A stretch of 64,000 nucleotides of DNA from Planctomycetota bacterium (GCA_016745075.1 JADGDD010000007.1:124001-188000); one strand, 5' to 3'; shown: positions 9,560 through 19,239, counted from the stretch's first letter. Notes: generated by a model not told the origin, from the letters alone. Numbers and translations are program-made.

Positions 9560-10449
9560 TGATTAAATATTTTTCATTATGTATAATAATCTGCTGTAGC
9601 TTTGTTTCTGTGACAGCCAGTGATCAAACAGAATTATCTGTGTTGAGCTGGAATGTCTATACAAAAAAAGACATCAAAGAAAAGATTCGGAACAAAATAC
9701 TGTCATGGAAACCAGATCTTATCTGTCTACAAGAGGCAGGGCAAAAAGCAGGGTTAGAATTACTACGGGCTGAATTGAGTGCCCAAAGCAAACAAGAGTG
9801 GTTTTTGTATGCCCCTAGCACGCAAAAGACATCATATCGTCAAGCCATTCTCTCTCGTTATCCATTGGTTAGTCAGCAGACCTTTGGTCGGGTAACAGAT
9901 GAGGAGAAGAGCCAGCCAGTCTCAGCAATTACCAAAGCGGTTCTACAGGTTCAGGTCGATGTAGCAGGAAGACTCATTCATGTTTTTGCCATTCATGCAG
10001 CGACGGCTAAGAAATCAGTCGCACACGATAAAGAATTTGCCGCCATCGTAAAAGTGATAGACGCAGCAAGCAAACATACAAAAACCTTGGTTATTGGTGA
10101 TTTTAATTCTCGTTCTCGTTCAGACAAAGAGCCAAGTAAGGGTGGTACAGCTTATGATACCACGCATTCTACTGATGCCATGCTTGCAAAAAAATACGTA
10201 GATACGCTACGAGCAAAATATGCTTATAAAGCAGACACTTTTATTGGTACCAAAATGCTAAAAGCGAAAAAAGGTATTGGTTCTAATCAAGGTAAACGTA
10301 TAGATTATATTTTTTGTTCCGCAGATTTAGCCCAGACAGTGATTGATGCTGGTATCTATTCACAATTGAATAACCAGAATAAAACACAAGATAACGAATT
10401 CTCTGATCATCGTCCGGTATGGACACGCTTTCGATTCGGACATAAATAA
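9559..10449 (+). CDS. Secreted endonuclease/exonuclease/phosphatase-family protein
   Basis: A 296-residue protein with a signal peptide (IKYFSLCIIICCSFVSVTAS) and the EEP fold motifs: LSWNVY, CLQEAG (metal Glu), GDFNSRS and the C-terminal SDHRPVW (catalytic His). Substrates in this family include nucleic acids, phosphoinositides and sphingomyelin; export suggests an extracellular or periplasmic target. ATG 9559 overlaps the nadE stop by one base; an open frame runs further upstream inside nadE but would lose the signal peptide. It is coupled downstream to the sulfatase in the same way. Confidence 0.85.
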   Translation: MIKYFSLCIIICCSFVSVTASDQTELSVLSWNVYTKKDIKEKIRNKILSWKPDLICLQEAGQKAGLELLRAELSAQSKQEWFLYAPSTQKTSYRQAILSRYPLVSQQTFGRVTDEEKSQPVSAITKAVLQVQVDVAGRLIHVFAIHAATAKKSVAHDKEFAAIVKVIDAASKHTKTLVIGDFNSRSRSDKEPSKGGTAYDTTHSTDAMLAKKYVDTLRAKYAYKADTFIGTKMLKAKKGIGSNQGKRIDYIFCSADLAQTVIDAGIYSQLNNQNKTQDNEFSDHRPVWTRFRFGHK

Positions 10450-11912
10450 TGAGCACTCCCAATATATTATGGATATGTACTGATTCTCAGCGCTGGGATA
10501 GTCTTGGTTGTTACGGTAATGAATATGTGACAACACCACATATAGACGCACTTGCCAAGCGTGGTGTTGTTTTTGAAAATGCTTTTAGTCAAAATCCATT
10601 ATGTACACCGAGCCGTGGTTGTTTTTTAACTGGTCGGTATCCAGTGACCAATGGCTTAACAAAAAATGGTCAAAATATTAATCCGCAAGAAAAACTCGTT
10701 ACCAAATTATTGGCGGATAAGGGGTATCACTGTGGCTTATCTGGGAAATTACATATTAACGCCTGTGATCATCGTTTAAAGGGTTATGGCCCAGAGTGGT
10801 GGCGTAAAATAGGCGAGGTTGATTTTTTTATTGGAGAAGAGCCGCGCATAGACGATGGTTATACCGAATTTCATTGGGACCATTCCCCCAACGGTGACCC
10901 ATCTAGTTCCTATACAAAGTGGCTCAAAGAAAAAGGTGGGCCAGAAATACAGTATCCACCACGCAAAGATTGTCCGTGGGTTCAGCATGGTATGGCAGAT
11001 GAATACCATCAAACAACTTTTTGTGTAGAAAAAGCCATTGATTTTATTCAAGAACATACAGACAAACCTTGGTTATTCTCTCTTAACTGTTTTGCTCCAC
11101 ATTATCCTTTTAACCCACCAGACACATATTTACAGCCATATCTCGATCGGCTTGATAGTTTGCCTTTGCCGACTTTTGTTGAAAATGAACTGGAAACAAA
11201 ACCTGCTTTTCAGAAAATGTTTCAAGAACAAACAAAATACAAAGCGTCAGAAATGGGAGAGCAAGATCATAGGATGGTGCGCGCAGCTTATTGGGCGATG
11301 TGTGATCACATAGATGCACAAGTTGGCCGTTTGTTGCAAGCTTTAGAAGACAGTGGCCAGCAAGAGAATACAATGGTTATCTTTACTTCAGATCATGGTG
11401 AACTGTTAGGAGACCACGGGCTTTATATCAAAGGCCCTTTTTTGTACGATGCTTCCATACGGGTGCCACTTATTATTTCATGGCCAGGTATAATCCCTGA
11501 AGGAGAACGTAGTACATCAATGGTAGAGTTAGGCGATCTTGCTCCAACCCTGCTTGATGCAGTACAGGCCCCAGTCTACCAAGGCATGCAAGCACAGTCA
11601 TTTTGGCCGCACTTAAGCGGTAAAAAAAATCTGCATAATATTCGAGAAGATGTTTATTGCGAATACTACAATTCGAATCCAGACGATCCCGAACAACACT
11701 GCACTATGGTGCGTACAAAAACGCACAAGCTCATTGCCTTCCACGGTCAAGAGCCAAGTGAGCTTTACGATTTAGAACAAGATCCCGCCGAATCATACAA
11801 TCGTTGGAACGACCCCGTCTATGCGGCCGTACAAGCAGACCTCTACCGTCGTCTTTGTGATAGGATGGCCCAAACCGCAGATCCATTGCCAGAGAGAATA
11901 GGCCTTTATTAA
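10449..11912 (+). CDS. Arylsulfatase-family sulfatase
   Basis: A 487-residue alkaline-phosphatase-superfamily hydrolase. The formylglycine signature is CTPSR with Cys52 as the residue to be oxidised; the metal-binding N-terminus is NILWICTDSQRWDSLGCYGN, and FTSDHGELLGDHG supplies the later metal ligands. No signal peptide is visible, so it appears cytoplasmic, unusual for polysaccharide sulfatases; it might instead be a related phosphodiesterase or phosphonate hydrolase. It begins in the stop codon of the preceding gene. No sulfatase-maturing enzyme is in the window. Confidence 0.88.
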   Translation: MSTPNILWICTDSQRWDSLGCYGNEYVTTPHIDALAKRGVVFENAFSQNPLCTPSRGCFLTGRYPVTNGLTKNGQNINPQEKLVTKLLADKGYHCGLSGKLHINACDHRLKGYGPEWWRKIGEVDFFIGEEPRIDDGYTEFHWDHSPNGDPSSSYTKWLKEKGGPEIQYPPRKDCPWVQHGMADEYHQTTFCVEKAIDFIQEHTDKPWLFSLNCFAPHYPFNPPDTYLQPYLDRLDSLPLPTFVENELETKPAFQKMFQEQTKYKASEMGEQDHRMVRAAYWAMCDHIDAQVGRLLQALEDSGQQENTMVIFTSDHGELLGDHGLYIKGPFLYDASIRVPLIISWPGIIPEGERSTSMVELGDLAPTLLDAVQAPVYQGMQAQSFWPHLSGKKNLHNIREDVYCEYYNSNPDDPEQHCTMVRTKTHKLIAFHGQEPSELYDLEQDPAESYNRWNDPVYAAVQADLYRRLCDRMAQTADPLPERIGLY

Positions 11913-11914
11913 AT

Positions 11915-12256
11915 ATGAGGGGGCGTTGTGTGTCTTTTGTACTACTTTGTGTGACACTTGTTTTATGTAGTTCTTGCGGACAGCCAAGACCTACTGAAGT
12001 GACACTGCCTTCCGGAGTGATGATGCAAGAGTCGCGCCTTTCTGTTGATGAAGTCGTTGAAATAGTGCACCGCTATCTTGATAGAGGTGCAGCAAACGAT
12101 TCTTCCAAGTTAAAATTGAGCGGTTGTCAATATTGTTCTGTAAGCAAAGAGTGGATGGTCTCTTTTGAGCCTGTACCATGGCAATTTCCAGGGGAGCAAT
12201 TTTCGATATTTGTTCAAGATGATACTGGCGAGTGTTTGTATCAGAGTGGACTGTAA
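11915..12256 (+). CDS. Small lipoprotein, first of a sister pair
   Basis: A 113-residue predicted lipoprotein (lipobox CSSC near residue 21), beginning two bases after the sulfatase stop. Not a recognised family. Key segments LSVDEVVEIVHRYLD and CQYCSVSKEWMVSFEP recur in diverged form in the next gene, so the two are probably ancient tandem duplicates. The stop overlaps the next start (TAATG). Confidence 0.7.
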   Translation: MRGRCVSFVLLCVTLVLCSSCGQPRPTEVTLPSGVMMQESRLSVDEVVEIVHRYLDRGAANDSSKLKLSGCQYCSVSKEWMVSFEPVPWQFPGEQFSIFVQDDTGECLYQSGL

Positions 12257-12675
12257 TGCGTAGGCATTTGATGGCAGCTCTATGCATGCTACTGTTTCTG
12301 TCTTGCAATAATCGTAATGATCAGGGTTGTTTCCATGTGGTTGAGTTACATCGACCACAGTTATCAGTGCAAGATGTTTCTGCAATTATAGATAAAATTG
12401 TAGACCCAAAGCTAAGGCAACAAGGCCCCAATCCTTATTTGAAGATGCAGACATGTTCTTACTCCTACGAACACCGTTGTTGGATGGTTTCGTTTATGGG
12501 GGCACAAATGAAAGGCGATCACAGTCGTTATTGTAGCGCCATTAAAGATGTTGATTTTGAGATAAATGATCAAACGAAAGAAATAAAAAAATCTGCATAT
12601 ACGGAGACAGAGACTGATAAGCCTGTTGAAATAGACGAAGTGCCGATGCAAGAATGGCTTCGACCAGAAGAATAA
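12256..12675 (+). CDS. Small lipoprotein, second of a sister pair
   Basis: A 139-residue predicted lipoprotein with lipobox LFLSC. ATG 12256 overlaps the previous stop; the frame is open slightly further upstream but only this start gives the signal peptide at the N-terminus. LSVQDVSAIIDKIVD and CWMVSFMG mirror the preceding gene. The C-terminus is acidic. Function unknown; position suggests a role tied to the following propeller protein or the sulfatase. Confidence 0.7.
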   Translation: MRRHLMAALCMLLFLSCNNRNDQGCFHVVELHRPQLSVQDVSAIIDKIVDPKLRQQGPNPYLKMQTCSYSYEHRCWMVSFMGAQMKGDHSRYCSAIKDVDFEINDQTKEIKKSAYTETETDKPVEIDEVPMQEWLRPEE

Positions 12676-12689
12676 GAAGGGGCAATAGA

Positions 12690-15600
12690 ATGATACGACG
12701 AAATATTTGTATAATGTTCTGTTTACTGACTATGAGTTTTTCCACTGCTTTTGCGGAAGACTGGCCAATGTGGCGTTATGATGCTGGTCGAAAGTCTACC
12801 ACCTCAGAACAATTGCCAGAGCAATTACAACTTCAGTGGGTGCGATCTTTGCCTCAGCCACAAACGGCATGGCCGGATGGTTTATATAAAGTGCAATTTG
12901 ATGCAGCCTATGAGCCGATCGTTAAAGGTTCGTTGTTATATATTGCATCTATGAATGCAGATTCGTTGACGGCCTATGATATTGAATCTGGGGAACAGCA
13001 ATGGGTTTTTTATGCAGACGGACCCCTACGGTTTGCTCCAGTTGTTTATAAGAATAAGATCTTCTTCGTTTCTGATGACGGCTATTTTTATTGCGTAGAT
13101 AATGAAAACGGTAATCTTATCAGCAAGATACAAACAGTGCCAGATAATAGAAAAATAATAGGAAATAATCGTGTGGTGAGTATGTGGCCTGCACGTGGGG
13201 CACCAGTGCTTGAAGATGGAATTATTTATTTTGCTGCTGGTATTTGGCCATTCATGGGAACATTTATTACGGCTCTTGATGCAGATACTTTAGAAACACT
13301 TTGGTGTAACAGTGGTAGTGGTTCCACTTATACTGTGCAGCAACATACGAGTCCTGCTTTTTCTGGAGTGGCACCACAGGGGTATTTGAGTATTTCAGGC
13401 AATATTTTATTGGTATCTGGTGGGAGAACCACACCTGCGGCGTATCATAAAAAGACTGGTCAACTGATGTATTATAAGCCCGCTAGCCGTGTGTTTTCTA
13501 AAGCAACTGGTGGGTTTGCTGTTTCTGCCATAGATGGTTATTTTACGAATCAATACGGTGTTTTCGACCTGGATTCTGGAGACGAGATAGCCAAGCTACC
13601 GATGGGAATTTATGATAATCAGACCTGTTACGCTATTAATAAAAAGGCTGTTGCCCAATTTACCATAGCAAATTTAGAGGTCATAAAAAAAGAAGTTACG
13701 AAATGGGGGGTGAAGGGCTGGTCTATAAAAACGCAGGAAATACCTGTAGATTGGCAATCGTCTGTGGAAGCGGATACTGTTTTTGCTAAGGCTGGCAATA
13801 CGCTCTATGTGAGTTCTGGTCTAGAGGTGAAAGCGATTCATATTGATGGCTCAAAATCACATAGTGTTTGGCAGTATACGGTTGCTTCCAAACCCTTGTC
13901 TATGGTCGTTGCGAATCAAAAACTATTTGTTTCTACAGAAAAAGGTAAAATCTATTGTTTTGGTGATACAAACACAAAGACACAGTTTAAGCCTCAAGAG
14001 AAGCCTTTAACTTGTTCTGGAACATACGCTGTACGAGTACAGGATATCATTCAGGAATCTGGTTCGGCAGGTTATGCTTTGTTACTGGGGGTTGGTTCTG
14101 GTGAACTGATTAAAGAACTGTTAAAACAGTCTGAATATCATATTGTTGTCGTGGAAGAAGACCAACAAAAGGCCACACTCTTTCGTACAGAAATGGATGC
14201 CTGCGGTGTGTATGGTTCGCGTCTTGCCGTTATTTCAGAAGCGCTTTCTGCGGTATCATTTGCTCCGTATCTCTTTAGCCTGATTGCAGCGGAAGAAGAA
14301 TCAAAGGTTATTACCACAGCAACTTTGCAGGCGTTGCGTCCATATGGTGGTGTTGCCTACCTACCGAAGGGAGTGAATAGCAAGATTGTTGAATCATCAA
14401 CGGTTGAGAATCTGACCATACGGGAGAATGATACGTATATAGTAGCGAAGCGAGAAGGGGCCTTGCCAGGAAGTTCTTCATGGACACATCAAGCTGCGGA
14501 TGCCGCTAACACAATGTGTTCTGCCGACAGTTTGCCGCAAACACCATTAGGGCTGTTATGGTTTGGTGGCGCTTCAAATAATGCGGTTTTGCCACGACAT
14601 GGACACGGCCCTGCTCCACAAGTTATTGGCGGTCGTTTATTTATTGAGGGAAAAGATATGCTGCGAGCTGTAGATGTGTATACGGGTCGTTTACTGTGGC
14701 AGAAAAAAATTAAAAACCTTGGGTTATATTACAATAATACTGGTCATCACGCTGGCGCAAATGGCATTGGTAGTAATTACGTTTCAGCGGACGATGCGAT
14801 TTATGTGATGCTCCCAGAAAAATGTTTAGTACTGGACCCAGCAACTGGCGAAGAAATTAAGAACATTATTATGCCCGATTTGGAGCAGCAATCCAAATTA
14901 AAATGGGGGCATATCAAGGTTGATCAGGGTTATCTTATTGCAACCGCGGCTCCAGCGAGTGTGTACTTGTCCAGTAATGCGGCGATGAAAGTGAAGCTTA
15001 AGAAAAAGACGACGGTATTCCCCATTGAACAAAATGCAGATTATGCCGTAGCGAGTCAGTATCTTGTTGTGTTTGATAGAGTGTCTGGTGAGAAGTTATG
15101 GGAGAGAAAGGCAGAACATAATTTTCGACATAATGCCATAGTTGCTGCTCATGGTAAAATATTTTGTATAGATGCTATGACAAAGGCTCGTAAAGAGCAG
15201 TGGAAAAGAACGTATGACGTTTCTTCCGCTCAGCCCGTCTTATATGCTTTGGATGCTGCTAGTGGTGCAGTGCTTTGGCAAACAGATAAGAATGTTTTTG
15301 GTACCTGGTTAGCCTATTCGGAGGAACATAATATTCTGGTTCAGAGTGGAATTGCTGGGAGAGACCGAGAACGAGACGAAGAGAAAGGCGTAGCTGGCAT
15401 TAATGCTGTATCTGGTGAACAGTTGTGGAAGAGTGATGTATTTCTTGGTCGTAGTATGTTATATCATGATAGAATTATTGGTGAGAAGACTGCATTGGAT
15501 ATACGTAACGGGAAACCATATACATGGACAAACCCTATTGATGGAAAAGAATTTAATTGGCAGTACCGAAGAAATTATGGCTGCAATGGACCAGTCGCAT

Positions 15601-16346
15601 CAGAACACCTGCTGACCTTTCGTTCTGCTGCCGCAGGATATTATGATCTGAAGAATAATGGTGGGACTGGTAATCTTGGTGGTTTTAAATCTGGCTGTAC
15701 GTCAAACCTTATTGCGGCAGATGGCGTTCTGAATGCACCAGACTACACACGAACGTGCAAGTGCAGTTATCAAAATCAATCATCTTTAGCGATGATACAT
15801 ATGCCAGAGATTGAAACGTGGACCTTTAACCCCTATATGTTAGATGGAGATGCAGCAAAGACAGTCAAAAGAATTGGTATTAATTTGGGTGCCCCCGGTG
15901 ATAGAAGGGATGCGGCTGGTACTGTGTGGATCAATTATCCGCATGAGATGAGCCCTTCTCCAAAACTCTCGATATGGTGTAATGAAGATGTATTGTATAC
16001 ACGGCATCATTCAATGTTATTTACTGGTCTGTATAATTGGGTGGGTTCATCTTATGCAGAGAATATTCAAGATATGACGATTCATATTGGAGACAGTGCA
16101 AACTATACGGTGACCCTACATTTTGCTGAATATAATGTTGCTGAAACAGGGCGACGTATCATGAATATTGCGCTTCAAGGGCAAACAGTCTTGGAATCAT
16201 TTGATATAGCCGAGGCTGCTGGTGCGAATACATCTATTTCCAAGGTATTTGCAGGGATTGCGGTAGAAGGTTCTTTGCACATTCAGTTAGAGGCTATAAC
16301 TGGAACGACCTTATTATCTGGTATAGAAATTATTAAAGAAGAGTAA
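12690..16346 (+). CDS. Exported PQQ-like beta-propeller / methyltransferase-like / malectin-like protein
   Basis: A 1218-residue protein with a signal peptide ending SFSTAFA. Residues about 22-445 are a PQQ-like beta-propeller (WPMWRYDAGR, repeated AYDIESGEQQW-type blades). About 450-590 reads as a Rossmann methyltransferase-like insert (LLLGVGSGELIKELL). A second propeller follows (LRAVDVYTGRLLWQ, YALDAASGAVLWQ), and the last 110 residues resemble a malectin-like carbohydrate domain (YTVTLHFAEYN). Related composites are known in PVC bacteria; function is unproven. ATG 12690 is preceded by AAGAAGGGG. It converges end-to-end with the next gene with no terminator between. Confidence 0.8.
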   Translation: MIRRNICIMFCLLTMSFSTAFAEDWPMWRYDAGRKSTTSEQLPEQLQLQWVRSLPQPQTAWPDGLYKVQFDAAYEPIVKGSLLYIASMNADSLTAYDIESGEQQWVFYADGPLRFAPVVYKNKIFFVSDDGYFYCVDNENGNLISKIQTVPDNRKIIGNNRVVSMWPARGAPVLEDGIIYFAAGIWPFMGTFITALDADTLETLWCNSGSGSTYTVQQHTSPAFSGVAPQGYLSISGNILLVSGGRTTPAAYHKKTGQLMYYKPASRVFSKATGGFAVSAIDGYFTNQYGVFDLDSGDEIAKLPMGIYDNQTCYAINKKAVAQFTIANLEVIKKEVTKWGVKGWSIKTQEIPVDWQSSVEADTVFAKAGNTLYVSSGLEVKAIHIDGSKSHSVWQYTVASKPLSMVVANQKLFVSTEKGKIYCFGDTNTKTQFKPQEKPLTCSGTYAVRVQDIIQESGSAGYALLLGVGSGELIKELLKQSEYHIVVVEEDQQKATLFRTEMDACGVYGSRLAVISEALSAVSFAPYLFSLIAAEEESKVITTATLQALRPYGGVAYLPKGVNSKIVESSTVENLTIRENDTYIVAKREGALPGSSSWTHQAADAANTMCSADSLPQTPLGLLWFGGASNNAVLPRHGHGPAPQVIGGRLFIEGKDMLRAVDVYTGRLLWQKKIKNLGLYYNNTGHHAGANGIGSNYVSADDAIYVMLPEKCLVLDPATGEEIKNIIMPDLEQQSKLKWGHIKVDQGYLIATAAPASVYLSSNAAMKVKLKKKTTVFPIEQNADYAVASQYLVVFDRVSGEKLWERKAEHNFRHNAIVAAHGKIFCIDAMTKARKEQWKRTYDVSSAQPVLYALDAASGAVLWQTDKNVFGTWLAYSEEHNILVQSGIAGRDRERDEEKGVAGINAVSGEQLWKSDVFLGRSMLYHDRIIGEKTALDIRNGKPYTWTNPIDGKEFNWQYRRNYGCNGPVASEHLLTFRSAAAGYYDLKNNGGTGNLGGFKSGCTSNLIAADGVLNAPDYTRTCKCSYQNQSSLAMIHMPEIETWTFNPYMLDGDAAKTVKRIGINLGAPGDRRDAAGTVWINYPHEMSPSPKLSIWCNEDVLYTRHHSMLFTGLYNWVGSSYAENIQDMTIHIGDSANYTVTLHFAEYNVAETGRRIMNIALQGQTVLESFDIAEAAGANTSISKVFAGIAVEGSLHIQLEAITGTTLLSGIEIIKEE

Positions 16347-16727
16347 TTAATGATTATTGAGAAAACGTTGTAATTTTTTCTGCAACCATATTTCATCATC
16401 TGCATCTGAGTGTATGTGTTGTACGTGACCGGTAGCATCAATAACGGCGTGGTTCCAGCCAATTTTCCACCATCTGCCTGTTGCGTCTAAAACATGGTCT
16501 ACATCGAGAGCCGGAGGAGACTGTTCGCCTGACTGAATATAAAAAAACGTTTGGTTGTTACTACATTGATTTGGTGTGCTGGTCCAGCAGAGAACGGCTT
16601 GGTTAGATGCATTACTGAGTTGACCATTAAGCAGATTGTGTGGTTTGTTTTTTGTTGTGTCTGGGCGTTCTGTATGGCAGCTGAGGAATAACAGCGTTAC
16701 GCAGATGAAAAGATACAGCTTGATCAT
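16347..16727 (-). CDS. Small lipoprotein downstream of the Crp/Fnr gene
   Basis: A 126-residue predicted lipoprotein (lipobox LFLSC). The mature part has GRWWKIGWNHAVIDATGHVQHIH, with no family I recognise. Its start overlaps the regulator stop by four bases (ATGA), so it is probably translated with the regulator. Its stop abuts the stop of the convergent propeller gene. Confidence 0.65.
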   Translation of the reverse strand: MIKLYLFICVTLLFLSCHTERPDTTKNKPHNLLNGQLSNASNQAVLCWTSTPNQCSNNQTFFYIQSGEQSPPALDVDHVLDATGRWWKIGWNHAVIDATGHVQHIHSDADDEIWLQKKLQRFLNNH

Positions 16728-17401
16728 GTCAGCAAGGACATGTGCTCATTCAGTCGTTCACGATCTAATAAGGTGAGTTTCTTGTTGTTCACAAGAATAA
16801 CCTGCTGTTCTTGTAGTCGACGCAAACACCGAGAAAGCGTTTCTGGTGTAATGTTGAGGTGCAAAGCAACTTGGCTGTGCTTGAAGACAAAGGCGGTGGT
16901 ATCGCCGTTACGGTCACACAGTTTCATTATGTAGTTGGCAAAACGGCCTATGGCATCACGGAGTACAATATCTTCAATCTGGTTCACCATGTAGCGTGTC
17001 CACGAAGCCAGTGAAGTGAGCATGATCCGGGCAAGGCGTGGTTGTTCGTCTAAGAGTTGGCGTAAGGAGAGGGCATCAACCGCTATGAGTTTTGTTTTCT
17101 CTAAGCAGGCTGCGTTGGATGGAAAGGGGAGTCCATCAATAGCCGCGATCTCGGCAAAGCCATTGCCACCACTCGCTAAAAACAAAATATGCTCTTTGCC
17201 GTTTGGAGCGGTTTTGTAAATACGAACTTGTCCCGTTTCTACTATGTAGAGATGGTGACAGGGTTTATCTTGCCAAAAGATGATGTCGCCGCGTTTGTAG
17301 TCTTGGTATTCTGAAAAAGAGGCAATTTCCTCGATGCTTTCCGCTGGGAAGCCGTCAAAGAGCCGATAATTGGCAATAGTCTCAAGAAGAGCATCTGTCA
17401 T
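16724..17401 (-). CDS. Crp/Fnr-family transcription regulator (DNR-like)
   Basis: A 225-residue regulator: cyclic-nucleotide-binding-like beta-roll (about 15-125), dimer helix (about 130-155) and winged helix with recognition segment ITPETLSRCLRRL. The Fnr-type N-terminal cysteine cluster is absent, so it does not sense oxygen through a 4Fe-4S cluster; it fits better with DNR/NnrR-type nitric-oxide sensors or other effectors. It is divergent from hcp, an NO-detoxification gene, with an FNR/DNR-type palindrome between them, so it probably controls hcp. Confidence 0.85.
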   Translation of the reverse strand: MTDALLETIANYRLFDGFPAESIEEIASFSEYQDYKRGDIIFWQDKPCHHLYIVETGQVRIYKTAPNGKEHILFLASGGNGFAEIAAIDGLPFPSNAACLEKTKLIAVDALSLRQLLDEQPRLARIMLTSLASWTRYMVNQIEDIVLRDAIGRFANYIMKLCDRNGDTTAFVFKHSQVALHLNITPETLSRCLRRLQEQQVILVNNKKLTLLDRERLNEHMSLLT

Positions 17402-17420
17402 GGCTACTATGGTGCTGTTT

Positions 17421-17436
17421 CTTGATCTGTATCAAG
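17421..17436. promoter_or_regulatory. FNR/DNR-type operator in the crp-hcp divergent region
   Basis: CTTGATCTGTATCAAG contains the perfect consensus TTGAT-N4-ATCAA. A candidate -10 (TAGACT, 17458-17463) would place the hcp start site near 17470 and the palindrome centre near -41.5, the classic class II activator position. The same site lies 20 bases before the regulator's start codon, allowing autoregulation. Confidence 0.8.
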
Positions 17437-17535
17437 GAAGAGCTTGTATCGGCTTGTTAGACTTCGCGCATATAAACCAATAACCCACAAGCTGCGGCGT
17501 TCAAGCTCAGCACCCCGCCCCAAAGGAGTCCATCC

Positions 17536-19164
17536 ATGTATTGTTACCAATGTGAAGAAAAAATCCAAGACCAAGCCTGCACTATTGCTGGCGCATGCGG
17601 TAAATCCGGTGAAGTAGCTGCTTTGCAGGATGTTCTGTTGGCAGTAGCGAAGGGTGTAGCGTGGTTGCTTAAAAATACCAACCAGACAGACGCTGTAGCT
17701 CAAGATTATATTCTTGAAGCTTTATTTACGACTGTAACCAATGTGGACTTCGATCCAGCTCGTCTTAATGAAATTATCGACCGTGGTCTTGTTATCCGCA
17801 GTGGTTTGAACGAGATCTATGACGGCGTTGCCAGTCCAGTTGCTTTGTTTGCTGTACCAGCAGATTATGAAGCTCGTATCCCTTTGGCAGATGAGTTGGT
17901 CCTCGAAAAGCGTCAAGAACGTTGCGGTGTAGATGCAGCAGGTGTTCAAGAGCTAATTTTATACGGCCTGAAAGGTGCAGCGTCTTATGCTGACCACGCA
18001 CGTGTACTGGGCTATGGAACCCAAGAGATTGCAGACGGATTTACGGACATGCTGGCCTACCTCTGTGATGAAAGTACAGATGTTATGGAGCTATTTGGGA
18101 AGGCTCTCGCAGTGGGCGATCTCAACATGAAAGTAATGGAATTGCTTGATGGCGCTAACACAGGCACCTATGGCCACCCAGAACCAACTTCTGTAAAAAC
18201 CAGCGGCATTAAAGGTAAGGCCTTACTTGTTTCAGGTCACGACCTGAAAGACCTGCAAATGATTCTAGAGCAAACCGAAGGCACAGGTGTAAATGTCTAC
18301 ACTCATAGTGAAATGTTGCCAGCAAATGCCTACCCAGAACTGAAAAAATTCCCACACTTAGCAGGTAACTTTGGTGGCGCTTGGCAAGACCAGAAAAAAG
18401 ATTTTGATGCCTTCCCAGGCTCTATTGTTATGACTACCAACTGCATTCAAAAACCAAAAGAAAGCTACGAAGCCCGTATCTTCACCACTGGCCTTGTTGC
18501 TTGGCCGGGTGTGCCGCACATAGGTCAAAATGAAGACGGCTCAAAAGACTTTGGCATTGCGATTGAAGCAGCCCTCGAAGCAGACGGCTTTGCAGCGGAC
18601 CAAGAAGCTAAAGAAATTACTGTTGGCTTTGGCCATAATGCGGTACTTGATGTTGCCGATGTTGTTGTTGATGCAGTCAAATCTGGCGCCATTAAACACT
18701 TCTTCCTCATCGGTGGTTGCGACGGTTATAAACTCTCCCGCGTCTACTATTCAGAGCTTGCAGCACAGGTTCCAGAAGACTGTGTTATCCTTACCCTCGC
18801 ATGCGGTAAATACCGTTTCAACAAACAAGACTTCGGTGACATCGGTGGTGTACCACGCCTGTTAGACCTTGGGCAATGTAACGACGCTTACTCTGCTATC
18901 CGTATTGCATCAGCCTTGGCTGACGCTTTCGAATGCGGCGTGAATGACTTGCCACTGTCACTCGTATTGAGTTGGTACGAGCAAAAAGCCATATCAATCT
19001 TGTTGAGCCTGTTGAACCTTGGTATCAAAAATATCCGTATCGGACCATCGTTACCAGCATTCTTATCACCAGCTGTTGTAGATGTGTTGGTAGAGAAATA
19101 CAGCATCTCCCCAATCTCAACACCAGAAAAAGATCTAGAATCTATCTTGGGCGTTGCCGTGTAA
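17536..19164 (+). CDS. hcp: Hybrid cluster protein (hydroxylamine / NO reductase)
   Basis: A 542-residue hybrid cluster protein. The N-terminal Cys motif is C3-x2-C6-x8-C15-x5-C21 for the cubane cluster; later ligands are seen in TTNCIQKP, GGCDGYKL, LACGKYR and DLGQCNDAYSA for the Fe-S-O hybrid cluster. The protein reduces NO or hydroxylamine in the cytoplasm under nitrosative and low-oxygen conditions. AAGGAG at 17522-17527 marks the start. No hcr reductase gene is adjacent. A strong terminator follows. Confidence 0.96.
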   Translation: MYCYQCEEKIQDQACTIAGACGKSGEVAALQDVLLAVAKGVAWLLKNTNQTDAVAQDYILEALFTTVTNVDFDPARLNEIIDRGLVIRSGLNEIYDGVASPVALFAVPADYEARIPLADELVLEKRQERCGVDAAGVQELILYGLKGAASYADHARVLGYGTQEIADGFTDMLAYLCDESTDVMELFGKALAVGDLNMKVMELLDGANTGTYGHPEPTSVKTSGIKGKALLVSGHDLKDLQMILEQTEGTGVNVYTHSEMLPANAYPELKKFPHLAGNFGGAWQDQKKDFDAFPGSIVMTTNCIQKPKESYEARIFTTGLVAWPGVPHIGQNEDGSKDFGIAIEAALEADGFAADQEAKEITVGFGHNAVLDVADVVVDAVKSGAIKHFFLIGGCDGYKLSRVYYSELAAQVPEDCVILTLACGKYRFNKQDFGDIGGVPRLLDLGQCNDAYSAIRIASALADAFECGVNDLPLSLVLSWYEQKAISILLSLLNLGIKNIRIGPSLPAFLSPAVVDVLVEKYSISPISTPEKDLESILGVAV

Positions 19165-19200
19165 CTGGACCGCGCATTCGCGCGTACACGATCAACAGAG

Positions 19201-19239
19201 AACACCCTGCCACACATTAGTGTGGCAGGGTGTTTTTTT
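19201..19239 (+). terminator. Rho-independent terminator of hcp
   Basis: A 15-bp perfect stem (AACACCCTGCCACAC and complement), four-base loop ATTA, then a run of T, 37 bases after the hcp stop. Confidence 0.95.
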
